DNA of 64,000 nt, from positions 1 to 64,000 of the forward strand of contig NZ_JAPPTI010000007.1 of NCBI RefSeq assembly GCF_027587025.1, in the 5' to 3' direction. Of this stretch, positions 24,101-34,664 are shown piece by piece. Position numbers and translations under genes: made by a program. Source of the DNA: Vibrio sp. LaRot3 (GTDB lineage Bacteria > Pseudomonadota > Gammaproteobacteria > Enterobacterales > Vibrionaceae). How positions within the stretch are numbered: position 1 is the stretch's first letter; the number at the start of each line of letters is the position of its first letter. The notes beneath the pieces are model-generated. The model had not been told where the DNA came from and did no database searches. It worked only from the letters and a program-made list of their open reading frames with translations.

Positions 24101-24136
24101 CCCTTCATCATTGTTGTGTTATTTCAAAGGATTAAA

Positions 24137-26197
24137 ATGTCAGTTCGATTAACCGTACTTGCTATCGCTTTTGGGGCTGCATGGCCTCAAATGGTGTCAG
24201 CGAGTGACGCCTCAGATGTTGAAGTTATCACTGTTACCGCAAGCAAAATGGAAGAAAACGTCCTAGATATTCCAGTATCGGTTCAGGTAGTGAGTGGTGA
24301 AGAGCTAGAGCAAAAAGCGATATATAGTTTAGAGCCATTTCTAAAGCAGTTACCTAATGTTGCGGTATCAAACAATTATGGGATTTTTTCGTCACCCAAT
24401 TATCGTGGTTTAGCGACGTCGGCATTCGCCCAAGAATCGCCGATTACTGTGTTTATCGATGGCGTGCCTCATTCGTCAGTGTATGGCATGAACTTAGGGT
24501 TATTAGATGTCGATCAGATTGAATTCTTACGTGGAACGCAGAGTACCTTATATGGGCAAAGTAGCCTTGGTGGCGTGATTAACATTAAGACAAAGCAACC
24601 TAGTGGTTACCCTGAAGGTCGAGTCATCGCTGAGTTTAGTGAAAACGATGGTCAAATGTATTTTGGCTCTTATCGACAAGACCTGATTGAAGACGTGCTT
24701 AGTTTTGGTATTGCTGCGCGCTATAGAGGCAGTGAAGGATACTTGGAAAATGAGTTTCCAACGTCTAAGCGTAACTATGACGAAGTTCAAGTGGGTCAAT
24801 GGAATGGTAATGTTCGTTGGAACATCTCACCGCAGACCCACGTCATTATCTCATTTAATCATGAGGATAGTGATAACGGCGGCTTACCATTTTATGCTGA
24901 AAATGATGGCAGTTTTAAAACCAGCCAAGAGGTAGATGCATTTAACCGCGTACAAGTGTCTGATCAGTCGCTAAAGCTTGAGCATGAAGCGGATGCAGTT
25001 ACGGTGACTTATTTGGCTGCCAATCAAGCGACGAGCGCTCAACATGAGTCAGATATGGATAGGACGTTCGGGTCTTCTTCTCCTTTGCTTGGTGACTTTA
25101 ATGGCGCGAAGTTTTTTGATGATTCTGAAGTGAGCAGTATGACCCATGAGTTGAGACTAAGTTCTCGTTATAGTGATTTTAAATGGGTAACAGGGATTTA
25201 TTATCAAGATAGTCTCTATGATGCCAAGGACAATGGTAACTACGTGCCAAACTCCTTGTTTGGGCCAATGGAAGCGCACAATAGCTCGGATGTGGCTGCT
25301 GAACAATATGCTGTTTTTGGCCAGGTTCGTATACCAGTCACAGAGAAATTTGAAACCACGCTTGGTTTGAGATGGCAAAGAGATGACAAAGAATTTGACT
25401 CAGTCAACCGAAGTGTCATGTTTGGCAGTGAGACAGTGATGACATTTTCGCAACAAGCAGATTGGGATGTGTGGTTACCAAAGATCGCTTTTGGATATAA
25501 AACGGATGCGGGTAGTTTGATCTACGCCAGTGTTTCAAAAGGTTATCAAGCGGGTGGATTTAACTTTACTGCGATGGATCCATTAACGTCGATGTATGAA
25601 CCACAAAAGACGATAGATTATGAGTTGGGCTTTAAGACGGTATGGTTAGATAACGCTATCAGCTTCGATTTAAATCTATTTTATTTAGATATTACCGATG
25701 CTCACGGCCGCAGTATTGATGCTTTAAATCAAATCACATTCTTTAATGTAGACAAAGCGACCAGTTTCGGCGCAGAGGCTGATGTTAGTTGGCAGCTTGC
25801 AGAGAGATGGTGGTTAAGCAGTTCTTTGGGGTTCAACAAAGCAGAATACAAATCGGGTGAGTTTAATGGTAGTCAGATGGCAAACAGCCCTGAATTTACC
25901 TCGGCGACAACGTTGGCATATGGTGATTTTGCGGGGCTTTATGGTCAGCTGAGTTATACCTATCGCTCTGCAACTTATACCGATGCAGACAACACTCTTG
26001 AAATTGATGGTTATGGTTTGTGGGATGGCCAATTGGGTTATCGAATTGATGACTACTCGTTCTATTTCTTTGCTCAAAATTTGGCGGATCAAGAGTATCA
26101 AACTAACTATTACGCGTTGCCGTTTCCCGGCCCCGCGCCAATTTCGGGAATCGGACAACCAAGGACCTTTGGCTTAGGGGTCTCAGCTGAATTCTAA
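24137..26197 (+). CDS. TonB-dependent outer-membrane receptor (siderophore)
   Basis: The 686-residue protein has a signal peptide (residues 1-22), a TonB box near EVITVTASK, then a plug domain (GVPHSS, FLRGTQSTLYGQSSLGGVINI, the classic plug core) and a long beta-barrel ending in a phenylalanine (AEF), as outer-membrane proteins do. It most likely imports a ferric siderophore. ATG 24137 with AAAGGATTAAA upstream was chosen over an earlier ATG. The following MFS gene and the convergent AraC gene, with Fur-like boxes, support an iron role. The ligand cannot be read from sequence. Confidence 0.92.
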   Translation: MSVRLTVLAIAFGAAWPQMVSASDASDVEVITVTASKMEENVLDIPVSVQVVSGEELEQKAIYSLEPFLKQLPNVAVSNNYGIFSSPNYRGLATSAFAQESPITVFIDGVPHSSVYGMNLGLLDVDQIEFLRGTQSTLYGQSSLGGVINIKTKQPSGYPEGRVIAEFSENDGQMYFGSYRQDLIEDVLSFGIAARYRGSEGYLENEFPTSKRNYDEVQVGQWNGNVRWNISPQTHVIISFNHEDSDNGGLPFYAENDGSFKTSQEVDAFNRVQVSDQSLKLEHEADAVTVTYLAANQATSAQHESDMDRTFGSSSPLLGDFNGAKFFDDSEVSSMTHELRLSSRYSDFKWVTGIYYQDSLYDAKDNGNYVPNSLFGPMEAHNSSDVAAEQYAVFGQVRIPVTEKFETTLGLRWQRDDKEFDSVNRSVMFGSETVMTFSQQADWDVWLPKIAFGYKTDAGSLIYASVSKGYQAGGFNFTAMDPLTSMYEPQKTIDYELGFKTVWLDNAISFDLNLFYLDITDAHGRSIDALNQITFFNVDKATSFGAEADVSWQLAERWWLSSSLGFNKAEYKSGEFNGSQMANSPEFTSATTLAYGDFAGLYGQLSYTYRSATYTDADNTLEIDGYGLWDGQLGYRIDDYSFYFFAQNLADQEYQTNYYALPFPGPAPISGIGQPRTFGLGVSAEF

Positions 26198-26245
26198 TTT
26201 TGGTTAAAGTCCGTTTCTAATACTGATTCTGAAGGAGTAGACAAT

Positions 26246-27442
26246 ATGAGCAAGTTGACCAATTGGGTTTTACTGTGTGGTTTAGCGACGGTAGGGGCAG
26301 GGCAGTCGATTATATTTTCTGTGTTACCTCCGCTCGGGCGAGAAATAGGTATTCCAGATTATCAAATTGCGCTGATTTTTACCTTAGCGGCCATTGCATT
26401 CATGCTGTCTGCTCCTTTTTGGGGTAAGAAAAGTGATCAATGGGGGCGTAAGAAGCTGATTGTTTTCGGCTTCCTAGGCTATGCCATTTCGACGGCTTTG
26501 TTTGGTGTGTTTGGGGATTTAGGCCGAGTTGGTATTATTTCTGCTTTTAGTGCGTTTTTGTTTATGACGGGTGCTCGTCTTTGTTATGCATTGCTTTCAA
26601 GTGGAGTGTTTCCGTCTGTTCAAGCCGCAATGGCAGAGTCCGCCCCAGATGAAAAGCGCGCATCGGTTATGGCTTCAATTCAAGCGGCTTTCGGTTTGGG
26701 AATGATCGGTGGGCCAGCCATTGCCTCATTGTTGGTGATTGTATCGATTACGCTACCTCTATACGTGTCTGGTGCTTTAGCCGCAATCGCTGCTTTGCTA
26801 GTCATACGATTAGTACCAAACAGCAAGCCAGCAATCAGAGAGGGTGAGCAAGTTAAATTGCTCATTACTGATCGCCGTATTTTCCTTATGCTGATCACTG
26901 GGTTTGTCTATTTCATTACGTTATCCGGTTTGTTGCAGCTTGCTGCATTTCGTTATCAAGACCTGTTTTTTTTGGAGCCAAGTGCTGCGGCGGCACAAAG
27001 TAGTATTGGCTTTGTGTTCTCCGCGCTTGCAACGATTGCCACTCAAGTCATGATCATGGGCAAGTTAAAGCTGCCTGCGTCACGTATGGTTCAGTTCGGT
27101 TTGGCCTTAGGGGCGATCGCTTTTGCTTTTATGACTCAGACACAGGAGTTATGGCATGTTCACGGAATGTTTGCACTGTTTGGTATTTCAATTGGCCTGA
27201 TGACAACAGGGTTCAATACCAGTGTCACTTTAGCGGTTAGTCAACAAGAGCTAGGCGCGGTATCGGGCCTAGCTGCGAGTGCGCAAGCAGGCGGATACAT
27301 TGTAGGGCCGCTGCTAGCAGCGAGTCTGTACCAGTTACAAACCGAGAGTCCTTTCTGGCTGTTCGCGGTCGTCTTAGCTATTTTAACGTTGATAGTAACA
27401 GCGGCAGGTGCGCGAAGCTCCAAACCAATCCAGACCAGTTAG
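26246..27442 (+). CDS. MFS transporter, likely siderophore-related
   Basis: The 398-residue protein has about 12 membrane spans and the MFS motif GKKSDQWGRKK between spans 2 and 3. It follows the receptor gene by 48 bases and is on the same strand, so it is likely co-transcribed. MFS proteins beside siderophore receptors either move the siderophore across the inner membrane or export it; here direction cannot be told. It ends one base before the convergent AraC gene ends. Confidence 0.85.
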   Translation: MSKLTNWVLLCGLATVGAGQSIIFSVLPPLGREIGIPDYQIALIFTLAAIAFMLSAPFWGKKSDQWGRKKLIVFGFLGYAISTALFGVFGDLGRVGIISAFSAFLFMTGARLCYALLSSGVFPSVQAAMAESAPDEKRASVMASIQAAFGLGMIGGPAIASLLVIVSITLPLYVSGALAAIAALLVIRLVPNSKPAIREGEQVKLLITDRRIFLMLITGFVYFITLSGLLQLAAFRYQDLFFLEPSAAAAQSSIGFVFSALATIATQVMIMGKLKLPASRMVQFGLALGAIAFAFMTQTQELWHVHGMFALFGISIGLMTTGFNTSVTLAVSQQELGAVSGLAASAQAGGYIVGPLLAASLYQLQTESPFWLFAVVLAILTLIVTAAGARSSKPIQTS

Positions 27443-27443
27443 T

Positions 27444-28406
27444 CTAAGCCTTTCGACTATGTTTTAGGTCTTTAGGTTTAACGCCAAAGTGCTTGTAGAA
27501 TGTGGATGAAAAGTGGCTAGGATTATTGTAACCAAGGCTTTGGGCGATATCGGTAATAGAATGGTTCATCGTAGTAATCATTTGATAACCACTTTCCATT
27601 CGACGGCGAATCACATACGCATAAGGGCTTGTATTAAGTACCGCTTTGAAGTCTTTTTTCAATTGGCAGTCGTTGGTTCCAACCATTTTGGCTAACTCAA
27701 ACAGTTTAGGAGGGGAGCTTAATGATTGATTGAGAATGTGCTGCGCATGTTCAACTCGCTTGCGAGTTTTATTCTCAATGTTTCCTGTCTCTAACGGTTG
27801 GCTAAACAGTGACTGAATACTCAATGCGATGAGTTCATAGGCTTTGCCTTTGAGGAATACTTGTTTGATTGAGCCAGACACTGGAGGGTTGAGTAGTAAG
27901 TCGATGCAGTTTTGCATTGGAACATTGTTGTTCATCGAAATGTGCATGTAGCCATTGGCTTTTGCAACGTCGCAGTGCTCTAACAACGTGTTGAATTCGG
28001 TTAAATAATTTTTGGTTACGCAGATAGAGACAATTTGCAGATCTTTGGTTGGTTCAAACTGAGCAGTACCCTTAAATTGATGGTGGCTGCAAAGATTGGC
28101 CGTGTTTGGTTTCGCGACGTGGTGGTAGTTACACTGATTGGATGTTGTCGTAATAGTGCCATTTTTGACAAAAGCAAGGGACACATATTCACCAGAATCT
28201 TGAATAGGCAGCGTTGTCTTTTGGTGAACTTGTCCTCGAAAAGTGATGATTTCTATCTCATCAAACTTAAAACGAGAAACCTCTAACTCAGCACCGTCGA
28301 GTTGAACCATTTCATGGCTTTCTGATCCTTTAACAAAAGTATGGCTTGGTACTATACCTTGTTCGCTATCAGTAGAGAGTACTGGAGTAGTTGGACTCTG
28401 TGTCAT
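27444..28406 (-). CDS. AraC-type regulator, siderophore-uptake type
   Basis: The 320-residue protein has a C-terminal AraC DNA-binding domain with two helix-turn-helix motifs (LFELAKMVGTNDCQLKKDFK, and ITDIAQSLGYNNPSHFSSTFYKHFGVKP). The N-terminal part resembles the sensing domain of PchR/YbtA-like activators of siderophore uptake. It is convergent with the MFS gene and probably activates the receptor gene when the ferric siderophore is present. A Fur-like box lies just upstream. Confidence 0.88.
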   Translation of the reverse strand: MTQSPTTPVLSTDSEQGIVPSHTFVKGSESHEMVQLDGAELEVSRFKFDEIEIITFRGQVHQKTTLPIQDSGEYVSLAFVKNGTITTTSNQCNYHHVAKPNTANLCSHHQFKGTAQFEPTKDLQIVSICVTKNYLTEFNTLLEHCDVAKANGYMHISMNNNVPMQNCIDLLLNPPVSGSIKQVFLKGKAYELIALSIQSLFSQPLETGNIENKTRKRVEHAQHILNQSLSSPPKLFELAKMVGTNDCQLKKDFKAVLNTSPYAYVIRRRMESGYQMITTMNHSITDIAQSLGYNNPSHFSSTFYKHFGVKPKDLKHSRKA

Positions 28407-28416
28407 GGCTGTTTGT

Positions 28417-28431
28417 AAATGATTATCAGTT
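28417..28431 (-). promoter_or_regulatory. Fur-box-like site before the AraC gene
   Basis: AAATGATTATCAGT reads GATAATCATTT on the other strand, ten bases matching the Fur consensus. It lies 11 bases from the start codon. Moderate support. Confidence 0.42.
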
Positions 28432-28514
28432 GCACCATTCTATCAGGTTTATCAATAAAGTAGAGGGGATTAGCGATGAATCCCCCGCAAATATATCAAT
28501 GGAAAGTGAGGGAG

Positions 28515-29138
28515 TTACGTTTGATGTTGGAAGGTATTATGTTCAGAAAAATATTTAATTTGCTCAGGCACATACGAGCTATAAATCATGCTGGTGTGTG
28601 AGCTTGGGATTTGAATATGGTCGGTCATACCTTCGATTTTGGTTTCTTCGACCGTGACAGTACCATCAGACATGATGGAGTTATCCATCATTAATAGCGC
28701 TCGAGCCCCTAACGGAAGTGTACCCGCGATGCTGCCGAGCTTTTGCTCAAAGTCCCAAATGTCATCATGCATGTTAAGTCCATGCTCTGGCGAGTTACCT
28801 AAGATGGCATCCATTCCTAAATCTCGAATCCGGTTCACAATAGAAGCCCCTTTAATCGGTGATCCTATTGTCACTACGTGGCTGATCTGTTGTAGGGAAG
28901 GGCGGCGCGAAGCAAGGTATTTTTTAATGATTAAGCCACCCAAGCTGTGACCAACCAGAATATTGGTTTGAGAATCTGATAGGGCATTATCGATGCGGGA
29001 GAACACCTTCTCTTGTTCTATCGCCACGGTGTTGTAGGTGATAACTTGGGTATCAAAACCAAACTTTCTTAGCTTATGGCTCAATGGCTGCATCACAAGG
29101 CCATGCATATAGAGCCCATGCAGGATGACGATTTTCAT
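28515..29138 (-). CDS. Alpha/beta hydrolase (lipase/esterase-like)
   Basis: The 207-residue protein has a first strand IVILHGLYMHG (oxyanion loop), the nucleophile elbow GHSLGG near residue 64, and plausible acid and histidine residues (SDGTV and SSHTSM), the layout of small lipases and PGAP1-like hydrolases. No signal peptide is present, so it should be cytoplasmic. Substrate unknown. The neighbouring genes do not suggest one. Confidence 0.87.
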   Translation of the reverse strand: MKIVILHGLYMHGLVMQPLSHKLRKFGFDTQVITYNTVAIEQEKVFSRIDNALSDSQTNILVGHSLGGLIIKKYLASRRPSLQQISHVVTIGSPIKGASIVNRIRDLGMDAILGNSPEHGLNMHDDIWDFEQKLGSIAGTLPLGARALLMMDNSIMSDGTVTVEETKIEGMTDHIQIPSSHTSMIYSSYVPEQIKYFSEHNTFQHQT

Positions 29139-29225
29139 TTACAACAACTCTTAGATAAACAAGCTTATGTAAATCATGCCAGAACGGTCGGTAAAAAACG
29201 TTGTTCAATAACGCAAATTATAAGA

Positions 29226-29891
29226 TCAAAATGGTTCAGTCGCTTGGTTGTATTTGAGTAGTTCGTCATTCCAACTTAGTGATTGGCTTAAGTCCGTAGT
29301 TCCTGTCACCATTTCGCCATCCACTGCGTTATAAAGAATAAATGGTGCGTCGGTTAAGTCGCCTTCTAAGCTGTAGAAATGACAATAGGAATGATAGCGA
29401 CGGCGTTGATGAATAAAGACTTTGTAGCCGTTTTGTTGGGCCACCAGCATATCAGCATAATTGACGCGATTGGCGTTTTCGCCCCCTTGTTGCGGGTTCG
29501 TGCTGCTAAACCTCGGGTGGTTATCATAGTGATCGGAGTTGAGTAAGGTTGCAAAGGTCGCAAAACAGTTATTGGGGTTATTGATATTGCGAGAGTTCGC
29601 GCGAGCAGGGAAACAGCTACCAGAAAAGCTCGATTTGATACCGTCAATTTCAAATGGGTTTGAGTTATCAAACTTACCAGAGCTTTGATCACCACCGCGC
29701 GCATAGCAGGCTGCTTGGTAAATGTTTACCGCCGAGCGATAGTGGTCAAAAAGCGTGGTGACTTTTGACGTTTCAGCTTGCTGGCTAAAATTGATAAAAC
29801 GAGGCAGTGCCACCACAGCGATGACCGCTAAAATTACGATAACTACTATTAGTTCTATTAACGTAAAGCCCTGCTTCGGAACACGTTTCAT
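29226..29891 (-). CDS. Type IV prepilin-like protein
   Basis: The 221-residue protein starts with a short basic leader and QGFTLIELIVVIVILAVIAV, the prepilin peptidase site (cleaved before F, with Glu at mature +5) and hydrophobic spine shared by type IV pilins and type II secretion pseudopilins. Several cysteines in the C-terminal domain can form disulphides. No other pilus or secretion genes are in the window, so it is an orphan that presumably assembles with a machinery encoded elsewhere; it looks like the MSHA-type class. Confidence 0.87.
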   Translation of the reverse strand: MKRVPKQGFTLIELIVVIVILAVIAVVALPRFINFSQQAETSKVTTLFDHYRSAVNIYQAACYARGGDQSSGKFDNSNPFEIDGIKSSFSGSCFPARANSRNINNPNNCFATFATLLNSDHYDNHPRFSSTNPQQGGENANRVNYADMLVAQQNGYKVFIHQRRRYHSYCHFYSLEGDLTDAPFILYNAVDGEMVTGTTDLSQSLSWNDELLKYNQATEPF

Positions 29892-30154
29892 ACCACTGTC
29901 TCACTAATGAACCTTAGCTTCATAGTAACGATAATTTTACCGGAATGTAAACGGTAATGATAAAAACAATCGGTGCAAAAGCACAGAATCGCAAAACAGA
30001 AGGAGGAAAATTGGTGCTGACGCTCGGTGGGGTTGCTAGTGTGGTAGGGCACAAAGCGGGTCTTGTCGGATTAAATGAGCATCAACACCAATGGTTTGGG
30101 GGGTAGGATAAGGCGGAGCCACGCCGACGAGGGATTAGCGCAGCTCCTTAGCTT

Positions 30155-31846
30155 TTACTTCATTAGTACATCGGTAAATTGGACACCGTAGATAAGGATG
30201 AGACCAATAATGCCCGTCATAACTAGGTAGTAGAATGTTGGGATAACCGTTTTTCTCAGTGTTGCCCCTTCACGACCTAGCAGACCAACTGTTGCTGATG
30301 CGGCAACAACGTTATGGATAGCCACCATGTTACCTGCAGCTGCACCAACCGCTTGTAGAGCGACGACGATAACACTAGAGATAGACAGTGTTTGTGCCAC
30401 TTCGAATTGGAACTGGCTAAACATCATGTTAGATACGGTGTTGGAGCCTGCAATGAAGGCACCTAAAGCACCCACTGTCGCGCTCAGTGATGGGAATGCA
30501 CTACCCACAAGACCTGCGGCAAAGTTTGCTGTCGTGACCGGCATACTCGCCAGATCGGCGCCATTGACTCCTGAGTTAATGAAAATACGTACCATCGGGA
30601 TGGTGAACAGTAGAACGAAACCCGCACCAATCAATGTTTTGCTTGATTCAGCTAATGCTGCGCCTAACGGCTTAACACTCTTCGCTTGCATCAATACCGC
30701 AATAAGTGCAACGAAGACCAATATTCCGCCCGGCAGGTAGAGTGGCTGAATCGCGGTGCTGATACCCGCTTCACCTAAAATGTTGCTAAACGATAAGCTA
30801 ACGCTCTTTAGTAAACCTTTGAACTCTGAACTCACGCGGCTAGCAACTAACACGACTGCAAGAAGAACATACGGTGCCCACGCTAGCGCAAGGCCCATTG
30901 GTTTTTGTTTGTTGTCATCAAGTTCGATTTTTAGAGAGCCTAGCCATTCAGCTGGCCACTTATCTTCTGATTCAAAGTCCCATTTGCTCTTAGGCACAAG
31001 GAAGCCTTTCTTCGCTGCTGTTACGACAATCGCCAGACCAAATAGACCACCAATAAGTGATGGGAACTCAGCGCCCAAGAATACACCAGTCAATGCGTAT
31101 GGAACGGTGAATGAGATGCCGGCAAATAGCGCGAAAGGCAGGATATCTAGGCCTTCACTCCAGCTCTTATTTTTACCAAAGAAGCGGGTGAGCATCATGG
31201 CCATGAGTACTGGAATCAGCGTACCAACCACAGCGTGAATTAGAGCCACACTTGATGTGATTTGTTGTAGGTAAACTTCCCAGCTTGAACCATTTGCGAC
31301 AAGCTGGTTACCAATCATGTGTGTGTCTAGGCCTTTGTTAACACCAACGATAATCGGTGTGCCAACTGCGCCAAAAGAGACGGGTGTTGATTGAATCATC
31401 ATGCCCATCAGTACCGCTGCTAGCGCAGGGAAACCGATCGCGACTAATAGTGGTGCTGCAATCGCTGCTGGTGTACCGAAGCCAGATGCACCTTCAATGA
31501 ATGAACCGAAACACCAAGCGATGATGATGGCCTGTACACGACGGTCAGCGGAGATGTCTGTAAAGCCGTTACGGATGGTGGTAATCGCACCGGTGTGTTT
31601 GAGAGTGTTAAGTAAGAAGATGGCGCCAAACACAATCCAAAGTACGGAGACGGTAATGCCTAAGCCTTGGAATACTGAGGCAACTACGCGAGTTACCGAC
31701 ATGTCCCAAAATACTAGGGCGATGATGACGGTCAGGCCAAATGCAATTGGCATGGCTTTCTTTGCTGGCCAGTTAAGTCCAACTAAAAGAATGGCTGCCA
31801 CCACAATGGGTGAGAATGCCACTAAGGCAAGTAGGGTTTCATTCAT
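30155..31846 (-). CDS. lldP: L-lactate permease (LldP family)
   Basis: The 563-residue protein has about 13 membrane spans and the LldP signatures [18 protein letters not shown] and [16 protein letters not shown]. It imports L-lactate or glycolate with protons at the inner membrane. GAGGAAG lies just before its ATG. It is divergent from a LysR-type regulator that may control it. No lactate dehydrogenase of the respiratory type is adjacent; a D-lactate dehydrogenase lies about 6 kb away. Confidence 0.93.
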   Translation of the reverse strand: MNETLLALVAFSPIVVAAILLVGLNWPAKKAMPIAFGLTVIIALVFWDMSVTRVVASVFQGLGITVSVLWIVFGAIFLLNTLKHTGAITTIRNGFTDISADRRVQAIIIAWCFGSFIEGASGFGTPAAIAAPLLVAIGFPALAAVLMGMMIQSTPVSFGAVGTPIIVGVNKGLDTHMIGNQLVANGSSWEVYLQQITSSVALIHAVVGTLIPVLMAMMLTRFFGKNKSWSEGLDILPFALFAGISFTVPYALTGVFLGAEFPSLIGGLFGLAIVVTAAKKGFLVPKSKWDFESEDKWPAEWLGSLKIELDDNKQKPMGLALAWAPYVLLAVVLVASRVSSEFKGLLKSVSLSFSNILGEAGISTAIQPLYLPGGILVFVALIAVLMQAKSVKPLGAALAESSKTLIGAGFVLLFTIPMVRIFINSGVNGADLASMPVTTANFAAGLVGSAFPSLSATVGALGAFIAGSNTVSNMMFSQFQFEVAQTLSISSVIVVALQAVGAAAGNMVAIHNVVAASATVGLLGREGATLRKTVIPTFYYLVMTGIIGLILIYGVQFTDVLMK

Positions 31847-32003
31847 GGAACTTCCTCGTTCGGGCTGAGTTCAGTTTAAGCTGACGAATTTTTTATTAGA
31901 GTAGTTGTGATATATGTGTTAATTCGGTGTGAATGTTACGCTTTATTTTTTGTGAATATAGGGAGATAATGAAAATGATTGATTCCCAAAATGGCATAAT
32001 AAA

Positions 32004-32903
32004 ATGCGTGCAGATGACTTAATTCTCTTTTCTCAGGTGTTTGAATTGGGCAGTTTTAGTAAGGTGGCTGAACAAAATAACCTTACAAATTCGGTAGTTA
32101 GCAAAAGAATCGCGCGTTTGGAAGAGCAAGCTGGTGTGCAGTTATTGTATCGAACCACGCGCAAATTAACCTTAACTGAAGCAGGAAGAGCCTTGTTACA
32201 AGGTGCTAAAAGTGTGAAGCAGGCCACTCAAGAGGCTATGGACTCGGTTTCAGGCTTTGGTGAAAAAGTCACCGGACACATCAAAATGTCGGTGCCGACG
32301 ATCTCTGGCGACCTCGTTTTAGCTCATGCAGTGGCGGAGTTTTGTTCGATGCATCCGGGCTTAACCATTGATATGTCACTAGATAATCGCTTTGTTGATT
32401 TGGTCGACGGTGGTTACGACTTGGTGATTCGAACCGGGTACTTGGAAGATTCGAGCTTAATTGCTCGTCATATACTCGATTCACAATGGGTGGTTTGCGC
32501 CTCTCCGGAATATGTTAAACGTTACGGTAGGCCGATGAAGCCTGATGATTTGACGCAGCACAACTGCTTGCAATACGCGTATCAAACCACAGGCGCGAGT
32601 GATTGGGAGTTTAAAGGGCCGACTAAAAACTACATCGTTAAGGTGACAGGCTCATTTTCTACAGATAATGCAACTGCGCTGCGTAAAGCCGCTCTAGGCG
32701 GTTTTGGGATCGCCTACATGCCAAGATGTCTTGTTTATCAAGATCTCAACTCAGGTGAGCTGATAGACCTGTTTCCAGAGCAAGTAGGTAAGCGATTAGG
32801 TATCTACGCCGTCTACCCGTTTACGCGCCAACCGCCAAAGAAAGTGAAGCTGCTGATTGAGCATATAAAGAATCGTTATCTGGAGATAGCTCACTGCTTT
32901 TAA
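32004..32903 (+). CDS. LysR-family transcriptional regulator
   Basis: The 299-residue protein has an N-terminal winged helix-turn-helix (FELGSFSKVAEQNNLTNSVV, SKRIARLEEQ) and a C-terminal substrate-binding fold typical of the LTTR family. It is divergent from lldP with 157 bases between, a common arrangement for a regulator of the neighbouring gene, so lactate is a plausible inducer. That link is inference. Confidence 0.9.
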   Translation: MRADDLILFSQVFELGSFSKVAEQNNLTNSVVSKRIARLEEQAGVQLLYRTTRKLTLTEAGRALLQGAKSVKQATQEAMDSVSGFGEKVTGHIKMSVPTISGDLVLAHAVAEFCSMHPGLTIDMSLDNRFVDLVDGGYDLVIRTGYLEDSSLIARHILDSQWVVCASPEYVKRYGRPMKPDDLTQHNCLQYAYQTTGASDWEFKGPTKNYIVKVTGSFSTDNATALRKAALGGFGIAYMPRCLVYQDLNSGELIDLFPEQVGKRLGIYAVYPFTRQPPKKVKLLIEHIKNRYLEIAHCF

Positions 32904-32980
32904 CTCCAGAGCGTAATTTGTGAACCTGTAGTTGACGAAGCTGCTGTTAGCGAATAGCGCATGAGTTGATGACACAAACA

Positions 32981-33010
32981 AAAACGCCCAGCATTGTGCT
33001 GGGCGTTTGT
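32981..33010. terminator. Rho-independent terminator, bidirectional
   Basis: CGCCCAGCA-TTG-TGCTGGGCG flanked by A and T tracts. It sits between the convergent LysR gene and the ABC gene. Confidence 0.9.
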
Positions 33011-33026
33011 ACGTTCAAGCATAAAG

Positions 33027-34652
33027 CTATGCGACAGCGACTTCTTCTTCGTCGAGATCAAATGAAGCGTCAATCAGCTTTTTGGTGTAGTCATTTTGCG
33101 CATTGTGGAAGATTTCTTCTGCAGTACCTTGTTCCATTACCTCACCTTTCTGCATCACAAGTACGCGATCAGACAGTGCTTTTACAACACTTAAATCATG
33201 GCTGATAAATAGGAAGCCGATATTGTGTTTCTTCTGAATATCTTTCAAAAGGTCGATAACGGTTAGCTGTACAGAACGGTCAAGTGCTGACGTTGGCTCA
33301 TCAAGTAAAATAAAAGATGGCTCAAGGATAAGAGCACGCGCAATCGCGATACGCTGACGCTGACCACCAGAGAACTCGTGTGGGTAGCGGTTGATCGAAT
33401 GCGGGTCTAGACGCACTTCTTCCAATGCTGTGCGAGCGCGTTTCATACGTTCAGTACGAGATAAGTTTGGTTGATGCACGGTGAGCGGTTCTGTGATGAT
33501 GTCACCAATCGTCATACGTGGAGAAAGAGAACCATAAGGGTCTTGGAATACCATCTGAACGTCTTTTTTCAGTTCAAATTTCTCTTTGTTGCTTAGGGTC
33601 GCAATATCACGACCTTTGTATTCGATCTTGCCTGAACTTGGCAGTAAACCAATTAAAGCGCGGCCTAGAGTGGATTTACCTGAGCCAGATTCCCCCACGA
33701 TACCTAACGTCTCACCTTGTTTTAGCTCCAGTGAAATGCCTTTCACGGCTTCAAAGTATTCGTTTTTGCTTTGAATGAACTTCTGCTTGATCAGGAACTT
33801 AACGCGAATATCTTGCGCTTTTAGCAGTGGCGCTGCATTTTCTTCGATAGGATCTTTGCTGCCTTTCGGAATCGAGTTAATCAGCATTTGCGTGTATTCG
33901 TGCTGAGGCTCAGCGAATAGGGCATTACATTGGCCTTCTTCTACAACGTCACCTTTACACATGACAATCACGCGGTCGGCAAAGTGTTTCACCACACCTA
34001 AGTCGTGAGTGATGAACAAGATGGCCATGCCCATTTTAGCTTGAATCTCTTTGATAAGATTGAGCACCTCGGCCTGTACTGTTACGTCTAGTGCGGTCGT
34101 CGGTTCATCCGCAATGAGAATGTCTGGTTCATTGATTAACGCCATCGCAATCATGATACGTTGCAACTGGCCACCAGAAAACTCATGTGGATACTTTTTG
34201 TATGCTGTTTCTGGGTTAGGTAAGTGAACCAAGTTAAACAGTTCGATGACTTTCTCTTTGGCTTGGCGTGAGTTCACTGGTCGGTGACACATGATCGCTT
34301 CTGCAACTTGGATACCGACACGCATGTATGGGTTCAGTGACGTCATCGGCTCTTGGAAGATCATGCCAATACGATCGCCACGAATCGACTGCATCGCTTT
34401 TTCAGAAAGCTCGGTAAGCTCTTTGCCTTCAAACGCAATGCGTGAGTCTGGGTGAACAATCGAGTTACCCGGCAAAAGGCGCATTAAAGCGTTGGTAGAA
34501 ACGGATTTACCACTACCAGACTCGCCCACAATGGCTAAAGTCTCGCCTTTAAAAAGGTCAAAATTAACGTCTTTTACCGCGTCAACGATACCATCATTGG
34601 TAGTAAAGCTAACCGAGAGGTTACGAACAGTAAGAATAGGTGCTTGTGACAT
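33027..34652 (-). CDS. Fused double ATPase of the oligopeptide/dipeptide ABC type
   Basis: The 541-residue protein has two complete ATPase domains, each with Walker A GESGSGKS, signature FSGGQ-QRI and Walker B with LLDEPT or IADEPT. It resembles YejF and DppD-DppF fusions, which power uptake of peptides or other solutes. No permease or binding protein is nearby, so it may serve a transporter elsewhere. A paralogue, YejF, lies at 44286. AAGGAAG precedes the ATG. Confidence 0.93.
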   Translation of the reverse strand: MSQAPILTVRNLSVSFTTNDGIVDAVKDVNFDLFKGETLAIVGESGSGKSVSTNALMRLLPGNSIVHPDSRIAFEGKELTELSEKAMQSIRGDRIGMIFQEPMTSLNPYMRVGIQVAEAIMCHRPVNSRQAKEKVIELFNLVHLPNPETAYKKYPHEFSGGQLQRIMIAMALINEPDILIADEPTTALDVTVQAEVLNLIKEIQAKMGMAILFITHDLGVVKHFADRVIVMCKGDVVEEGQCNALFAEPQHEYTQMLINSIPKGSKDPIEENAAPLLKAQDIRVKFLIKQKFIQSKNEYFEAVKGISLELKQGETLGIVGESGSGKSTLGRALIGLLPSSGKIEYKGRDIATLSNKEKFELKKDVQMVFQDPYGSLSPRMTIGDIITEPLTVHQPNLSRTERMKRARTALEEVRLDPHSINRYPHEFSGGQRQRIAIARALILEPSFILLDEPTSALDRSVQLTVIDLLKDIQKKHNIGFLFISHDLSVVKALSDRVLVMQKGEVMEQGTAEEIFHNAQNDYTKKLIDASFDLDEEEVAVA

Positions 34653-34664
34653 TGTACTTCCTTA

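Noticed and set aside
24083..24136. Earlier ATG for the first TonB-dependent receptor
   Set aside because: It overlaps the Fur-like palindrome, and the later ATG has a better ribosome site followed by a signal peptide.
30327..31868. Long + strand frames over lldP
   Set aside because: They are antisense shadows of a well supported membrane transporter and lack ribosome sites.
31900..31960. ArcA-like GTTAATT and GTTA repeats between lldP and the LysR gene
   Set aside because: The spacing between repeats is about 17 bases, not the 11 typical of ArcA sites.
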